Assembly: GCF_001279005.1 (NCBI RefSeq)
Contig: NZ_LGCN01000249.1
Location: forward strand, 1-24,176
Direction of reading: 5' to 3'
From: Streptomyces caelestis
Lineage (GTDB): Bacteria > Actinomycetota > Actinomycetes > Streptomycetales > Streptomycetaceae
DNA length: 24,176 bases
In this document: piece after piece, positions 1 to 6,981 of the stretch
Numbering within the stretch: position 1 is the stretch's first letter
Layout: every line of letters starts with the position of its first letter
The notes under the pieces: model-generated
Database searches by the model: none
Told to the model about the DNA's origin: nothing
What the model saw: the letters and a program-made list of their open reading frames with translations, nothing else
Position numbers and translations under genes: made by a program

Positions 1-538
1 GGCGCACTTCCACTACGTGGTGTTCGGCACGGTCGTCTTCGCGATGTTCGCCGGCTTCCACTTCTGGTGGCCGAAGTTCACCGGCAAGATGCTCGACGAA
101 CGGCTCGGGAAGATCACCTTCTGGACGCTGTTCGTCGGCTTCCACGGCACCTTCCTGGTCCAGCACTGGCTGGGGGCCGAGGGCATGCCGCGCCGGTACG
201 TCGACTACCTCGAGGCCGACGGCTTCACCGCGCTGAACACGGTCTCCACGATCGCCTCGTTCCTGCTCGGCGCGTCGATGCTGCCGTTCTTCTACAACAT
301 CTGGAGGACGGCCAAGTACGGCGAGCCGGTCGGCGTCGACGACCCGTGGGGCTACGGCCGCTCGCTGGAGTGGGCGACCTCCTGCCCGCCGCCGCGGCAC
401 AACTTCCTCACCCTGCCGAAGGTCCGCAGCGAGTCCCCGGCGTTCGACCTGCACCACCCGGACGTCGCCGCGCTGGACGACAGCGAGAACCGTCCCCAGA
501 CCTCCGCGACCGTGGCCCCCGGCGACAAGCAGCGATGA
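1..538 (+). CDS. ctaD: Cytochrome c oxidase subunit I, C-terminal part (5'-truncated by the window edge)
   Basis: This is the last ~178 codons of a heme-copper oxidase subunit I, reading from base 2. The first visible residues, [16 protein letters not shown], hold the HxH pair that ligates heme a3 and heme a in this family. Further helices follow, then the actinobacterial C-terminal signature [23 protein letters not shown] and a polar tail ending in DKQR. The protein is the catalytic core of the aa3 terminal oxidase in the cytoplasmic membrane. The next genes are not other oxidase subunits but a small membrane protein and, convergently, cobS. A second ctaD begins at 23112, so this is probably a paralogue rather than the copy in the main ctaCD operon. 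Family identity is certain; paralogue status is inferred because the two visible parts do not overlap. Confidence 0.96.
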   Translation, partial: AHFHYVVFGTVVFAMFAGFHFWWPKFTGKMLDERLGKITFWTLFVGFHGTFLVQHWLGAEGMPRRYVDYLEADGFTALNTVSTIASFLLGASMLPFFYNIWRTAKYGEPVGVDDPWGYGRSLEWATSCPPPRHNFLTLPKVRSESPAFDLHHPDVAALDDSENRPQTSATVAPGDKQR

Positions 539-566
539 GATCACGGCCCAGGACGTGGAGGAGCGT

Positions 567-908
567 GTGAACCCCCGTCAGGACAGCGCCCGCGGTCTGA
601 ACCAGATCGAGGGCCACCTCCTGTGGGCCGCCGAGGTCGAGGAGGCCCGGCGGCAGGCCGCCCGGTTCGCCGAAGAACTGCCGTGGCTGACGACGGCGCA
701 GCGCGAAGAGGTGGAACGCGTGTACCGGGCCGACCGGATCGCCGTCTCCCGGGCCACGCTGGTGCGGATCTGCGACCGGGCGGCCGAGCTGCGCACCGAG
801 TACGAGGCCCGCTACCGGTGGCTGAGGGCGCGCTGCGTCGCCCTGGCGGCCGTGGCGGTGGTGAGCGGCGCGGGCACGGCGATCGCCGCGGTCCTCACCC
901 GGGGGTGA
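567..908 (+). CDS. Small protein with one C-terminal membrane helix, unknown function
   Basis: I do not recognise a characterised family. The product has 113 residues: an acidic, helix-rich N-terminal part (QIEGHLLWAAEVEEARRQAA), a middle rich in Arg and Glu, and a hydrophobic C-terminal segment (CVALAAVAVVSGAGTAIAAV) that would make a tail anchor. I chose GTG 567 because a GGAGG at 557-561 lies 5 bp upstream; an in-frame GTG at 555 would add four residues but leaves that site inside the gene. It starts 29 bp after the ctaD stop on the same strand, so co-transcription with this ctaD copy is likely. A role linked to that oxidase is only a guess from position. It ends at a hairpin facing cobS. 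Confidence 0.7.
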   Translation: MNPRQDSARGLNQIEGHLLWAAEVEEARRQAARFAEELPWLTTAQREEVERVYRADRIAVSRATLVRICDRAAELRTEYEARYRWLRARCVALAAVAVVSGAGTAIAAVLTRG

Positions 909-926
909 CACCCCGGCTCCGGGGTG
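909..926. terminator. Short hairpin between convergent genes
   Basis: CACCCCG and CGGGGTG pair around a GCTC loop, immediately after the stop of the 113-aa gene and 4 bp before the cobS stop on the other strand. There is no T tract, as is usual in Streptomyces. It can serve either strand. Confidence 0.55.
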
Positions 927-929
927 GTC

Positions 930-1730
930 TCAGCCCAGTGCGGACACGACGAGCGCGGTCGTCGCCGCCGTCTCCGCGAGTCCGCCGAACACGTCGCCCG
1001 TGACCCCGCCGAAACGGCGGACACAGTGCCGCAGCAGCAGCTCGGCCACGGCGACGGCCGCCACCACCGCGAGCACGGCGCGCAGGACGTCGTACGCCCC
1101 CAGGAACGCGCCCCCGGCCGCCGCGAGCCCGGCGACCGCGAGCGCGGCGCCCACCGCGCCCGGCACCGGCACCACCCCCGCGACCGCCGCGCCCAGCCCC
1201 TGCGGCCGGGCCGGCGGCACACCGGCGCGGGCGGCCAGGGTGAGCGCCAGCCGCGCCACGACCGCCGAGACGACGGCGGCGAACGCGCCCCGCGCCCAGC
1301 CCTGGCCGTACGCCTGTGCCAGCGCGGCCACCTGGGCCAGCAGGACCAGGACGAGTGTGAGCACACCGAACGGACCGATGTCCGACTGCTTCATGATCCG
1401 CAGCGCGTCCTCGGCGGGCCTGGCGCTGCCGAGCCCGTCCGCGGTGTCGGCGAGCCCGTCGAGGTGCAGACCCCGGGTCAGGGCGGCCGGTACGGCGACG
1501 GTGGCGACGGCGGCGAGCAGCGCGCCCGCGCCCAGGAGCAGCAGGAGGAGCCCCGCGGCGGCGGCGAGGGCGCCGACCGCCGACCCGGCCGCCGGGGCGC
1601 ACAGCATGCCCGCGCGCGCGGCCGGCCGGTCCCAGCGGGTGACCCGGACCGGGAGCGCGGTGAGGGTGCCGAAGGCGAAGCGGAGGCCGTCGGCGGGGGA
1701 GGCGGAGGAATCGGGGGAGGGTGCGGGCAC
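930..1730 (-). CDS. cobS: Adenosylcobinamide-GDP ribazoletransferase (cobalamin synthase)
   Basis: The enzyme joins adenosylcobinamide-GDP to alpha-ribazole or its phosphate, the last assembly step of cobalamin, in the cytoplasmic membrane. The 266-residue length is normal. Family motifs are visible: HLDGLADTADG near residue 90, MKQSDIGPFG near 115 and RFGGVTGDVFGG near 240, the Asp-rich parts expected to hold the metal and diphosphate. Several Ala/Val/Leu-rich helices fill the rest. The start is GTG at 1730. It has no ribosome binding site, but a TAATCT hexamer ends 6 bp before it, which suggests leaderless transcription. cobU and cobT lie on the opposite strand within 5 kb, so the three act in one pathway without forming an operon. 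It is divergent from the membrane protein at 1791. Confidence 0.95.
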   Translation of the reverse strand: MPAPSPDSSASPADGLRFAFGTLTALPVRVTRWDRPAARAGMLCAPAAGSAVGALAAAAGLLLLLLGAGALLAAVATVAVPAALTRGLHLDGLADTADGLGSARPAEDALRIMKQSDIGPFGVLTLVLVLLAQVAALAQAYGQGWARGAFAAVVSAVVARLALTLAARAGVPPARPQGLGAAVAGVVPVPGAVGAALAVAGLAAAGGAFLGAYDVLRAVLAVVAAVAVAELLLRHCVRRFGGVTGDVFGGLAETAATTALVVSALG

Positions 1731-1736
1731 CGGCGC

Positions 1737-1742
1737 AGATTA
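1737..1742 (-). promoter_or_regulatory. Candidate -10 box of a leaderless cobS promoter
   Basis: TAATCT on the minus strand (TANNNT), followed by exactly 6 bp and the GTG of cobS. That spacing would put the transcript 5' end at the start codon. No convincing -35 is seen in the GC-rich DNA upstream. Confidence 0.5.
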
Positions 1743-1778
1743 CCCGGCGGTCGCCGGGGCGCCCGCGGCCGCCGTGGA

Positions 1779-1784
1779 TAAAGT
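1779..1784 (+). promoter_or_regulatory. Candidate -10 box of a leaderless promoter for the 249-aa membrane protein
   Basis: TAAAGT followed by 6 bp (GCCCGT) and ATG 1791. It lies back to back with the cobS box, their centres 42 bp apart, so the two divergent promoters share one short control region. Confidence 0.5.
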
Positions 1785-1790
1785 GCCCGT

Positions 1791-2540
1791 ATGGGACATT
1801 GGCTGGACCGGAACATCATCGAGCCGGGCAAGCTTCCGCTGCTCCTCGCCCTCGCCGCCTTCGTCCTCACCTTCGTGGTCACCCGGACCATCACCCGTCT
1901 GATCCGGGCCGGGAAGGGGCCCTTCGGCAACGTCACGGCGGGGGAACTGCACATCCACCACGTCGTGCCCGGGGTCGTCCTCACGGTCGTCGGCGGCTTC
2001 GGCGCGGTGGCGAGCGGCGGGGAGGGGCTGGGCCCGGCCCTCGCCGCGGTGCTCTTCGGCATCGGCGCGGGGCTGGTCCTGGACGAGTTCGCGCTCATCC
2101 TGCACCTCGACGACGTGTACTGGACCGAGGCCGGCCGCAAGAGCGTCGAGGCGGTCGTGCTCACCGCCGCGCTGGTCGGCCTGCTGCTGGCGGGGTTCGC
2201 GCCGTTCGGCGTCAACGACCTGACCCAGGAGGAACTCCAGAACCGCGCGGGCGCCGCCGCGAGCGTGGGGGTGAACTTCCTGTTCGCGCTGATCGCCCTG
2301 AGCAAGGGCAAGGCGCGGGTCGCCGTCTTCGGCGTGGTCGTTCCGGTCGTCGCCGTGATCGGCTCGCTGCGGCTGGCCCGGCCGGGGTCGCCGTGGGACC
2401 GGCGCTTCTACCGCCGCCGCCCCCGCGCCCGGGCCCGGGCGATCCTGCGCGCCTACCACCACGACCGCCGCTGGTCCGGCCCCCGTCGGGCCCTCGGGAA
2501 CTGGCTCGGCGGCACACCGGACCCGCCCCGCGCCCCCTGA
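1791..2540 (+). CDS. Conserved integral membrane protein with HIHH and LHLDDVYW motifs
   Basis: 249 residues with about five hydrophobic segments, a short N-terminus and a basic, Arg-rich C-terminal tail (RRFYRRRPRARARAI) likely to be cytoplasmic. No characterised family comes to mind. Two polar clusters stand out beside otherwise hydrophobic helices: HIHH at residues 54-57, and LDEF (97-100) followed by LHLDDVYW (104-111). His and acidic residues grouped this way suggest a metal site or proton-linked chemistry in the membrane; that is inference. There is no ribosome binding site ahead of ATG 1791, but a TAAAGT box sits 6 bp upstream, so the mRNA is probably leaderless. The stop codon lies in the loop of the hairpin at 2524-2554. 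Its place beside cobS does not establish a cobalamin role. Confidence 0.85.
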   Translation: MGHWLDRNIIEPGKLPLLLALAAFVLTFVVTRTITRLIRAGKGPFGNVTAGELHIHHVVPGVVLTVVGGFGAVASGGEGLGPALAAVLFGIGAGLVLDEFALILHLDDVYWTEAGRKSVEAVVLTAALVGLLLAGFAPFGVNDLTQEELQNRAGAAASVGVNFLFALIALSKGKARVAVFGVVVPVVAVIGSLRLARPGSPWDRRFYRRRPRARARAILRAYHHDRRWSGPRRALGNWLGGTPDPPRAP

Positions 2541-2554
2541 AGGGGCGCGGGGCG
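2524..2554. repeat. GC palindrome of a dispersed Streptomyces type, over the gene end
   Basis: A perfect 13-bp stem, CGCCCCGCGCCCC and its complement, around the loop CTGAA. The TGA stop of the upstream gene is in the loop. The same stem core and a nearly identical loop (CTCAA) recur at 6846-6886. This sequence type is very common between Streptomyces genes and probably acts as a terminator or 3'-end stabiliser. Confidence 0.7.
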
Positions 2555-2596
2555 CCCCGGCGGCGGGGTGAGGAGCCCTCCCCCCGCCGCCGGGGC
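2554..2596. terminator. Second hairpin between convergent genes
   Basis: A perfect 15-bp stem, GCCCCGGCGGCGGGG (2554-2568) with its complement at 2582-2596, around a 13-nt loop. It directly abuts the previous hairpin and the stop codon of the minus-strand 78-aa gene, so two stems in series separate the convergent genes. Confidence 0.75.
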
Positions 2597-2833
2597 TCAC
2601 GCCTCTTCCGCGTCCGGGTCCGCTTCCTCTTCGGGGTGGAGGCTCATCGGACCGTAGATCTCCGTGGCGTCCTCCAGCAGCCGCACCTGGTCGGCGCCGC
2701 CCTCCGCGAGGGCCTTCCAGTGCTCCCCGATCCAGGACTCGGCGTCCCCCTGCGTGGGGAACTCCTCCGGCGGCACCGCGGGCTCGACCTGCGTCCCGTC
2801 GGCCTTCTCGAACCGCCACGTCCATGCCGCCAT
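2597..2833 (-). CDS. Conserved small acidic protein, unknown function
   Basis: 78 residues starting MAAWTWRFEKADG, with further Trp residues in the middle (SWIGEHWKAL) and a very acidic end (PEEEADPDAEEA). No membrane segment or signal peptide, so probably a soluble cytoplasmic protein. The start is well supported: a GGGAGG lies 5 bp before the ATG. The W-x-W-x-F opening, the DAESWIGEHWK segment and the LLEDATEIYGPMSL segment resemble a small family common in Streptomyces, but I know of no function. It is monocistronic and divergent from cobU, with 84 bp between them holding both promoters. Confidence 0.8.
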   Translation of the reverse strand: MAAWTWRFEKADGTQVEPAVPPEEFPTQGDAESWIGEHWKALAEGGADQVRLLEDATEIYGPMSLHPEEEADPDAEEA

Positions 2834-2917
2834 GTACGCCTCCCAAGAGTGTGATCACACCGGACCCAAAGCCTAGTCGGACGGGCAGCCGCCGTGGGGG
2901 CAGGTGAAAATCGGGGC

Positions 2918-4117
2918 GTGGAACTGACTCTGCTCGGCACCGGTGCCCCGGCGGGCCTGCCCCGCCCCGACTGTCCCTGCGCCGCGTGCGCGACCGCGCT
3001 CGGCGCGGACGCGCGGGCGGCCACCTCGCTGCTCGTGGACGGGGCGCTGCTGCTCGACCTCACGCCGGGCACCGTGTTCGCGGCCGCCCGCGCGGGCCGT
3101 TCGCTGGGCGACGTGCGCCAGGTGCTGCTGTCGCACCCGCACGACGGCCCCCCGGTCGAGGTGCCGGCCGGGCTGCCGCAGCCGGAACGGGTGCCGGACG
3201 GACGGGAGTCGACGCTGCTCACGGGGCATCGGGTGCGGGCGGTGGCGCTGGACGCGCCCGGCACCGGGTACGCGGTGACCGGCCCGGACGGGCAGCGGCT
3301 GCTGTACCTGCCGCCGGGCGGGGCGCCGGCCGGTCTCGAGGAGCGGGCCGATCCGTACGCCGTGGTGCTGCTGGACGTCGTGGGGCGGCCGGACGCGCTG
3401 GCGCGGCTGCGGGAGGCGGGGGCGGTGGGCCCGGCCACGGACGTCGTCGCCGTCCACCTGGACCACGACGTGCCGCCGGGCGCGGAGTCGCGGCGCCGGC
3501 TGGCGGCGGCCGGGGCGCGCGCCGTGCCGGACGGGACCACGCTGGAGGTGGGCGCCCGCGAGGACGTGCCCGAGGTGCCGCGCCGGACGCTGGTGCTGGG
3601 CGGGGCGCGCTCGGGCAAGTCGGTGGAGGCCGAGCGGCGGCTGGAGTCGTTCCCGGAGGTGCTGTACGTGGCGACCGGCGGGACGCGGGGCGGGGACACC
3701 GAGTGGGCGGCGCGGGTGTCGGCGCACCAGGAGCGGCGGCCGGGGTCGTGGCGGACCGTCGAGACGTGCGACCTGGCGCCGCTGTTGAAGGACGACGGGC
3801 CGCCGCTGCTGGTCGACTGCCTGTCGCTGTGGCTGACGGACGCGATGGACGCCGTGGGGGCGTGGGACGACGCGGAGTGGGCGGACGGCGGGGAACGGGC
3901 GCTGCGGGACCGGATGCGGGAGCTGACGGACGCGGTGCGCGGGACACGGCGGACGGTGGTCGCCGTGTCCAACGAGGTCGGCTCGGGCATCGTGCCCGCG
4001 ACCGCGTCCGGCCGCCGGTACCGGGACGAACTCGGGCGGTTGAACGCGGCGTTCGCGCGGGAGTGCGAGCAGGTGCTGCTGGTGGTGGCGGGGCAGGCGG
4101 TCGTCCTGCGGGGCTGA
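2918..4117 (+). CDS. cobU: MBL-like domain fused to adenosylcobinamide kinase/guanylyltransferase
   Basis: The C-terminal half (about residues 224-399) is CobU, which phosphorylates adenosylcobinamide and transfers GMP to it. It has a Walker A GGARSGKS at 228-235, the SAHQERRP segment with the His expected to carry GMP, and NEVGSGIVP. The first ~215 residues (ELTLLGTGAPAGLPRPDCPCAAC) resemble a metallo-beta-lactamase fold of the PhnP type. The usual HxHxDH site is reduced to SHPHDGPP (H73, H75) and a later HLDHD, so hydrolase activity is doubtful. This fusion occurs widely in Streptomyces. GTG 2918 is chosen because the fold's first strand starts there; a GTG at 2894 is also in frame. GAAAAT lies 6 bp upstream, so it may be leaderless. 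Confidence 0.92.
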   Translation: MELTLLGTGAPAGLPRPDCPCAACATALGADARAATSLLVDGALLLDLTPGTVFAAARAGRSLGDVRQVLLSHPHDGPPVEVPAGLPQPERVPDGRESTLLTGHRVRAVALDAPGTGYAVTGPDGQRLLYLPPGGAPAGLEERADPYAVVLLDVVGRPDALARLREAGAVGPATDVVAVHLDHDVPPGAESRRRLAAAGARAVPDGTTLEVGAREDVPEVPRRTLVLGGARSGKSVEAERRLESFPEVLYVATGGTRGGDTEWAARVSAHQERRPGSWRTVETCDLAPLLKDDGPPLLVDCLSLWLTDAMDAVGAWDDAEWADGGERALRDRMRELTDAVRGTRRTVVAVSNEVGSGIVPATASGRRYRDELGRLNAAFARECEQVLLVVAGQAVVLRG

Positions 4118-4134
4118 CCCGGGGCCGGGTCAGC
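4113..4134. terminator. Palindrome holding the stop codons of both convergent genes
   Basis: GCTGACCCGG and CCGGGTCAGC are exact inverted copies separated by GG. The TGA in the left arm (4115-4117) stops cobU; the TCA in the right arm (4130-4132) is the stop of the minus-strand methyltransferase. It is the only hairpin in this 12-bp intergenic gap, so it is the likely bidirectional terminator. Confidence 0.65.
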
Positions 4135-5179
4135 GTTCCGGCTTGCGCGCGATGATCCGGTAGGCGTTGGCGAACGGGGTGCGGCGCACCACGGGGGCGA
4201 GGGCCAGGTCCGCGACCGCCGCGGCGACCACCAGCGGGGTGCCCGCGCGGAGCAGCACCGTGCGCAGGTGCTGCTGGAACGGGGTCGGCGGGACGGCACG
4301 CCAGGGGGTGTCCGGGGCGGGCAGCGCGTGGGAGAGGGCGAGGGCGGTCAGGCCGGCCAGGTCGTGCGGTACGTGCGCGGTGCGGTGCCCGGCGGTGACG
4401 AGGGCGCAGCCGCGCTCCTCGAGCTCCGCGCGGAGGTTGCGCGGGGGCAGCAGGTGCAGCCGGCGGGGCTGGTCGTAGGGCAGCCACCAGCGGCCGAACA
4501 GGGCGGCGAAGACGCAGCGCGGGTCCAGGCTCTCGATGAGCAGGTGGCCGCCGGGGCGCAGGGCGTCGAGGGCCGCGCGGAGTTCCGCGCGGGGGTCGGT
4601 GGTGTGTTCCAGGTGGTGCAGCAGGCTGACGACGTCGTAGCGGCCGGCCAGCCGGGCCGTGACCCGCGGATCGGTCAGCGGCCCGACGTGGGCCTCCTCG
4701 ACGCGGCCGAGGTCGCGGGCCCGCTCGACGCGCGGGGTGAGGTCGGTGCCGTCGAAGGCGGTGTACGGGAAGAACTCCCGCGCGGTCAGCGGGAAGCGGC
4801 CGAGTCCGGTGCCGACGTCCAGCCAGCTCTCCGGTTCGCCGAAGGGGAGCATCGCGCGGGCCGCGCCCCGGCGGCGGTGCCGGACGGCGTGCAGGGCGAG
4901 GACGCGTTCGGTGGCGGGATCGCGGGGGGCGCCGCGCACGGTCCGCCGGTAGAAGGCGAGGCCCTCGGCGGTGAGGCGGGGGTTCTGGAAGGTGTGGCCG
5001 CAGTCCCGGCACTCGTCGACGGTGAACAGGCCCGGCCGGTGCCGGCGCAGGTCGCCCGTTCTCAGCCGGTTGCGCAGCCGCGCGGAGCCGCACCAGGGGC
5101 AGTCCGCGCGGCGCGGCTCGTGCACCCGGGCGGAGCCCTGGGGAGCGGGGATCGCACGGGCTGGGTCGGTTGCGGACAC
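4130..5179 (-). CDS. Class I SAM-dependent methyltransferase with N-terminal zinc ribbon
   Basis: 349 residues. The N-terminus carries CPWC (C27, C30) and CRDC (C57, C60), a four-Cys zinc ribbon. A class I methyltransferase fold follows, with motif I at residues 119-128 (WLDVGTGLGRF), an acidic residue after the next strand (FDGTDLTP) and VVSLLHHLEHTTDP, which is typical of Methyltransf_23-like enzymes. Its C-terminus has a hydrophobic stretch (PLVVAAAVADLALAPVV) that may associate with membrane. The combination resembles methyltransferases acting on glycans or small carbohydrate-linked substrates, but the substrate cannot be read from sequence. GTG 5179 is preferred because CGGGAG lies 6 bp upstream; an in-frame start at 5269 adds 30 residues without a clear site. 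It is convergent with cobU. Confidence 0.85.
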   Translation of the reverse strand: MSATDPARAIPAPQGSARVHEPRRADCPWCGSARLRNRLRTGDLRRHRPGLFTVDECRDCGHTFQNPRLTAEGLAFYRRTVRGAPRDPATERVLALHAVRHRRRGAARAMLPFGEPESWLDVGTGLGRFPLTAREFFPYTAFDGTDLTPRVERARDLGRVEEAHVGPLTDPRVTARLAGRYDVVSLLHHLEHTTDPRAELRAALDALRPGGHLLIESLDPRCVFAALFGRWWLPYDQPRRLHLLPPRNLRAELEERGCALVTAGHRTAHVPHDLAGLTALALSHALPAPDTPWRAVPPTPFQQHLRTVLLRAGTPLVVAAAVADLALAPVVRRTPFANAYRIIARKPER

Positions 5180-5432
5180 GGGCGGCTCCCGGCGTGAGGG
5201 CGTACGGCACCCGGGTGGCGCGACGTACGGGACGGCTGGGGACGAACGGACGGATGTACGGCGATACATGGCAAAACGTTACGGACGGGAAGGCGTCACG
5301 GGGTGGACCGGCACCGGGGCGGCGTGGTGGGGGCCGGCGACTTCTCGTGGGGGAGTGGGCGGGACGTCCGTTCGGCTCGTCCGGGTGAGGGGCCGCTCGT
5401 GGGCTCGCGGTGGCTCGAGCCGACTGGGACAG

Positions 5433-5464
5433 CGTGACCGGCGCGATCCGGGGCGCCGGTCACG
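5433..5464. terminator. Strong isolated hairpin in the region before cobT
   Basis: A perfect 12-bp stem, CGTGACCGGCGC with GCGCCGGTCACG, around the 8-nt loop GATCCGGG. It lies away from either gene end, so it is not an ordinary gene terminator. It could belong to a leader RNA on either strand. Confidence 0.4.
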
Positions 5465-5757
5465 GCGTCGGCGCGCGGGACCCCCGTTCCACCGGAGTGA
5501 TGGTCCCGGGCCTCCCCGTCGCCGCCGGCCGCGGGGGCCTTCCGGGACCGGACCACGCGCGGGACACGTGTCGCCGCCCCGGGGCCGAGTACGCCGGAGA
5601 CCTGGGGCGGGTCACCCGCGTCCTCGAGGCAGTGGGGGAGCGCCCGGGACCGTTCGGGGCGCGCGGCCGGGCGGACTCGCTTCCGCTCGGTCCGAAGGAA
5701 CGACGAGGTCCCGCGCGCCCGGCCGACCGGTGCGCCGTCGTGTTCGACCGGGGCCGG

Positions 5758-5763
5758 TACTGT
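5758..5763 (+). promoter_or_regulatory. Candidate -10 box of a leaderless cobT promoter
   Basis: TACTGT with 7 bp to the ATG of cobT, which lacks a ribosome binding site. If this is the promoter, cobT has no leader and cannot be controlled by an upstream plus-strand riboswitch. Confidence 0.35.
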
Positions 5764-5770
5764 TCGGCGA

Positions 5771-6829
5771 ATGAGCTCGCTTAATCTCGACGACTTCACC
5801 GATCTGATCGAGCGTCCGGACGGCGGGGTGCGCCGCGACGCGGAGGCGCGCCGGGAGCGCCGGATCGTGCCGCCCGGATCGCTGGGCCGCCTGGACGACC
5901 TGGGTGAGTGGCTGGCGGCGGCCCAGTCCGCGGTGCCGGTGCGGCCGATCGAACGGCCGCGGGTCGTGCTGTTCGCCGGCGATCACGGGATCGCCGGACT
6001 GGGTGTCTCCGCGCGGGCCGCGGGCAGCGCCGCGGAGCTGGTGCGGGACGTCCTGGAGGGCGGCCGTCCGGTGTCCGTGCTCGCCCGCCGGCAGGGGGTG
6101 CCGGTGCGGGTGGTCGACATGTCCCTGGACTGCGATCCCGAGACGCTGCCCGAGGACGTCGTACGGCACCGGGTACGGCGGGGCAGCGGGCGCATCGACG
6201 TCGAGGACGCGCTGACCCCTCAGGAAGCGGAGGCGGCGTTCCGCGCGGGGACGGCCGTGGCCGACGAGGAGGCCGACTCGGGTACGGATCTGGTGGTGCT
6301 CGGTGATGTGAGCGTGGGCGGGACCACGGCGGCGGGCGTGCTGGTGGCCGCGCTGTGCGGGACGGACGCGTCGGTGGTGACCGGGCGCGGGGGGCTGGCG
6401 ATCGACGACCTGGCGTGGATGCGCAAGTGCGCGGCGATCCGTGACGCGTTGCGGCGGGCGCGGCCGGTGCTGGGCGATCAGCTGCGGCTGCTGGGGACGG
6501 TCGGCGGGGCCGATCTCACCGCGATGACGGGTTTCCTGCTGCAGGCGGCGGTGCGGAAGATGCCGGTCGTGCTGGACGGGGTGGTCACGGCGGCGTGTGC
6601 GCTGGTGGCGCAGCGGGTGGCGTTCCGGGCGCCGGACTGGTGGGTGGCGGCGCACGACAGCGGGGAGCCGGGGCAGGCGAAGGCGCTGGACCGGATGGCG
6701 CTGGATCCCGTGCTGTCGCACGGTGTCACGGTCGGGGAGGGGGTGGGCGGTCTGCTGGCGCTGCCCCTGGTCCAGGCGGCGGCGGCCCTGGCGGCGGAGC
6801 TCCCGGAGGCCCCGGCGAAGCCGGAGTGA
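5771..6829 (+). CDS. cobT: Nicotinate-nucleotide--dimethylbenzimidazole phosphoribosyltransferase
   Basis: The enzyme makes alpha-ribazole phosphate from nicotinate mononucleotide and dimethylbenzimidazole, the lower ligand that CobS attaches. At 352 residues it has the usual length. Visible family marks are PPGSLGRLDDL near the N-terminus, the GDHGIAGLGVS segment, GDVSVGGTT, and the closing VGEGVGGLLALPL, where E323 corresponds to the catalytic Glu near the C-terminus of CobT. It is soluble. It stands alone between a long upstream gene-free stretch and a downstream palindrome, so it is probably transcribed singly. No ribosome binding site precedes ATG 5771; TACTGT is 7 bp upstream. The DUF3043 gene nearby and cobS at 1730 preserve the neighbourhood I recall from mycobacteria. 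Confidence 0.96.
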   Translation: MSSLNLDDFTDLIERPDGGVRRDAEARRERRIVPPGSLGRLDDLGEWLAAAQSAVPVRPIERPRVVLFAGDHGIAGLGVSARAAGSAAELVRDVLEGGRPVSVLARRQGVPVRVVDMSLDCDPETLPEDVVRHRVRRGSGRIDVEDALTPQEAEAAFRAGTAVADEEADSGTDLVVLGDVSVGGTTAAGVLVAALCGTDASVVTGRGGLAIDDLAWMRKCAAIRDALRRARPVLGDQLRLLGTVGGADLTAMTGFLLQAAVRKMPVVLDGVVTAACALVAQRVAFRAPDWWVAAHDSGEPGQAKALDRMALDPVLSHGVTVGEGVGGLLALPLVQAAAALAAELPEAPAKPE

Positions 6830-6845
6830 CGAAGCCCCGCCTGCC

Positions 6846-6886
6846 GTCACGACCCCGCGCCCCCTCAAGGGGCGCGGGGTCGTGAC
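6846..6886. repeat. Long perfect palindrome, dispersed Streptomyces type, between convergent genes
   Basis: An 18-bp perfect stem, GTCACGACCCCGCGCCCC with its complement, around CTCAA. It shares its inner stem (CCCCGCGCCCC) and a near-identical loop with 2524-2554. It follows cobT and precedes the end of the minus-strand methyltransferase, so it can terminate both. A smaller stem, CACGCGAC/GTCGCGTG with loop TCC, follows at 6889-6907. Confidence 0.75.
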
Positions 6887-6981
6887 GACACGCGACTCCG
6901 TCGCGTGGGCGCGAAGGGGGTCCGGGAGCGGAGCCCCGGGACGGGAAGGGGCGGGGCGGGAAAAGGCCGGGCGCCGGGCCC

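Larger units (their letters stand above)
5180..5770. other. 591-bp gene-free region between the methyltransferase and cobT
   Basis: No ORF here has convincing protein character. The region holds a strong hairpin at 5433-5464. It also has fragments that resemble cobalamin riboswitch elements. On the plus strand there is CCGGAGACCTG (5594-5604), close to the B12-box core. On the minus strand, in the expected order, are a small hairpin with loop AGCGAG (5671-5686), CCACTG (5630-5635), CCGGAAGG (5538-5545) and GGAGGCCCGGGACC (5502-5515). None matches the consensus fully. TACTGT at 5758-5763 may be the cobT -10. The whole region reads best as regulatory DNA or a long leader, with low certainty on strand. 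Confidence 0.35.

Noticed and set aside
5410..5784. A 124-codon plus-strand frame in the region before cobT
   Set aside because: Composition is Gly/Arg/Pro-rich with no hydrophobic core pattern, there is no ribosome binding site, and it runs into the cobT start. A minus-strand frame at 5296-5799 is no better.
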